In this document: one piece after another, positions 34,855 to 34,940 of the stretch
Numbering within the stretch: the first letter of the stretch is position 1
Layout of the letters: every line of letters begins with the position of its first letter
NCBI GenBank assembly: GCA_903926465.1
Contig: CAIYJE010000026.1
Location: 1-34,940, forward strand
Length of the DNA: 34,940 bases
Reading direction: 5' to 3'
DNA from: an uncultured Planctomycetales bacterium
GTDB taxonomy: Bacteria; Planctomycetota; Planctomycetia; Isosphaerales; Isosphaeraceae
Translations under genes and position numbers: made by a program
Notes under the pieces: generated by a model
What the model saw: only the letters and a program-made list of their open reading frames with translations
The model's database searches: none
Told to the model about the DNA's origin: nothing

Positions 34855-34940
34855 ACGGTCGTTTTCCTGAACGATGTGGTAGCCCCAAAACCTGTCCCAC
34901 TCCTCGTTCAGGTACGTGGCTCTTAGGTTGAGCATTGCTT
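34825..34940 (-). CDS. C-terminal end of an unknown protein, possibly a transposase (truncated by window)
   Basis: The minus strand is open from the window edge for 37 codons to TAA at 34827-34825. The residues include MLNLRATYLNEEWDRFWGYH and IVQENDRLYG. The dense Trp/Tyr/Arg/Glu composition and LRA...W..FW..H pattern resemble the C-terminal tails of some IS transposases (ISKra4-like), from memory only. It overlaps the 3' end of acyltransferase copy 4 by 30 bases. Too short for a firm call. Confidence 0.35.
   Translation of the reverse strand, partial: AMLNLRATYLNEEWDRFWGYHIVQENDRLYGRLGKTG

Overview
The window reads like a chromosome segment of a planctomycete, most likely of the Gemmataceae/Isosphaeraceae type. 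The supporting signs are a Tat-exported DUF1501 protein, a secreted sulfatase, a secreted SMP-30/gluconolactonase-like protein, an exported FKBP, large secreted hydrolases with no close model family, OprP-like porins with an N-terminal coiled coil, and mostly small monocistronic units with weak ribosome binding sites. This taxonomic call is inference from gene content. No rRNA, tRNA or CRISPR array was seen.

Layout. Positions 1-13.7 kb carry mixed housekeeping and secreted functions: the 3' part of a sugar isomerase-like TIM barrel gene, a MATE exporter, an NAD-dependent epimerase, an FKBP-type prolyl isomerase, a sulfatase, a MacB/FtsX-like ABC transporter pair, the AAA+ ATPase RarA, a DUF1501 protein, a small secreted repeat protein and an SMP-30 family protein. 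Positions 13.8-23.6 kb hold an SDR oxidoreductase, two tandem paralogous porins (the second with its signal peptide out of frame), a secreted metallopeptidase-like protein made of two copies of one domain with only the first catalytic site intact, a class I/II aminotransferase, and a secreted alpha/beta hydrolase. Positions 23.8-26.5 kb hold a small unknown protein, a possible 30-codon ORF overlapping the next gene by ATGA, an HprK-like P-loop kinase and a Tat-signalled amidohydrolase, all on the plus strand. Positions 26.6-34.9 kb are an acyltransferase island: three tightly packed paralogous acyltransferase-3/SGNH genes on the minus strand and a fourth, diverged copy on the plus strand. A truncated minus-strand gene at the right edge may be a transposase tail.

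How the genes may work together. The four acyltransferase-SGNH proteins most likely O-acylate surface glycans, and the kinase/amidohydrolase group next to them may belong to the same envelope or peptide-modification locus; that link is only positional. The porins, sulfatase, SMP-30 protein, DUF1501 protein and two secreted hydrolases fit a life of degrading and importing complex organic matter.

The most interesting points are the two-domain metallopeptidase with a dead second half, the split signal-peptide frame of the second porin, a 95-bp intergenic repeat whose first 21 bp is inverted between its two copies, the kinase/small-ORF/amidohydrolase group, and the acyltransferase gene array.
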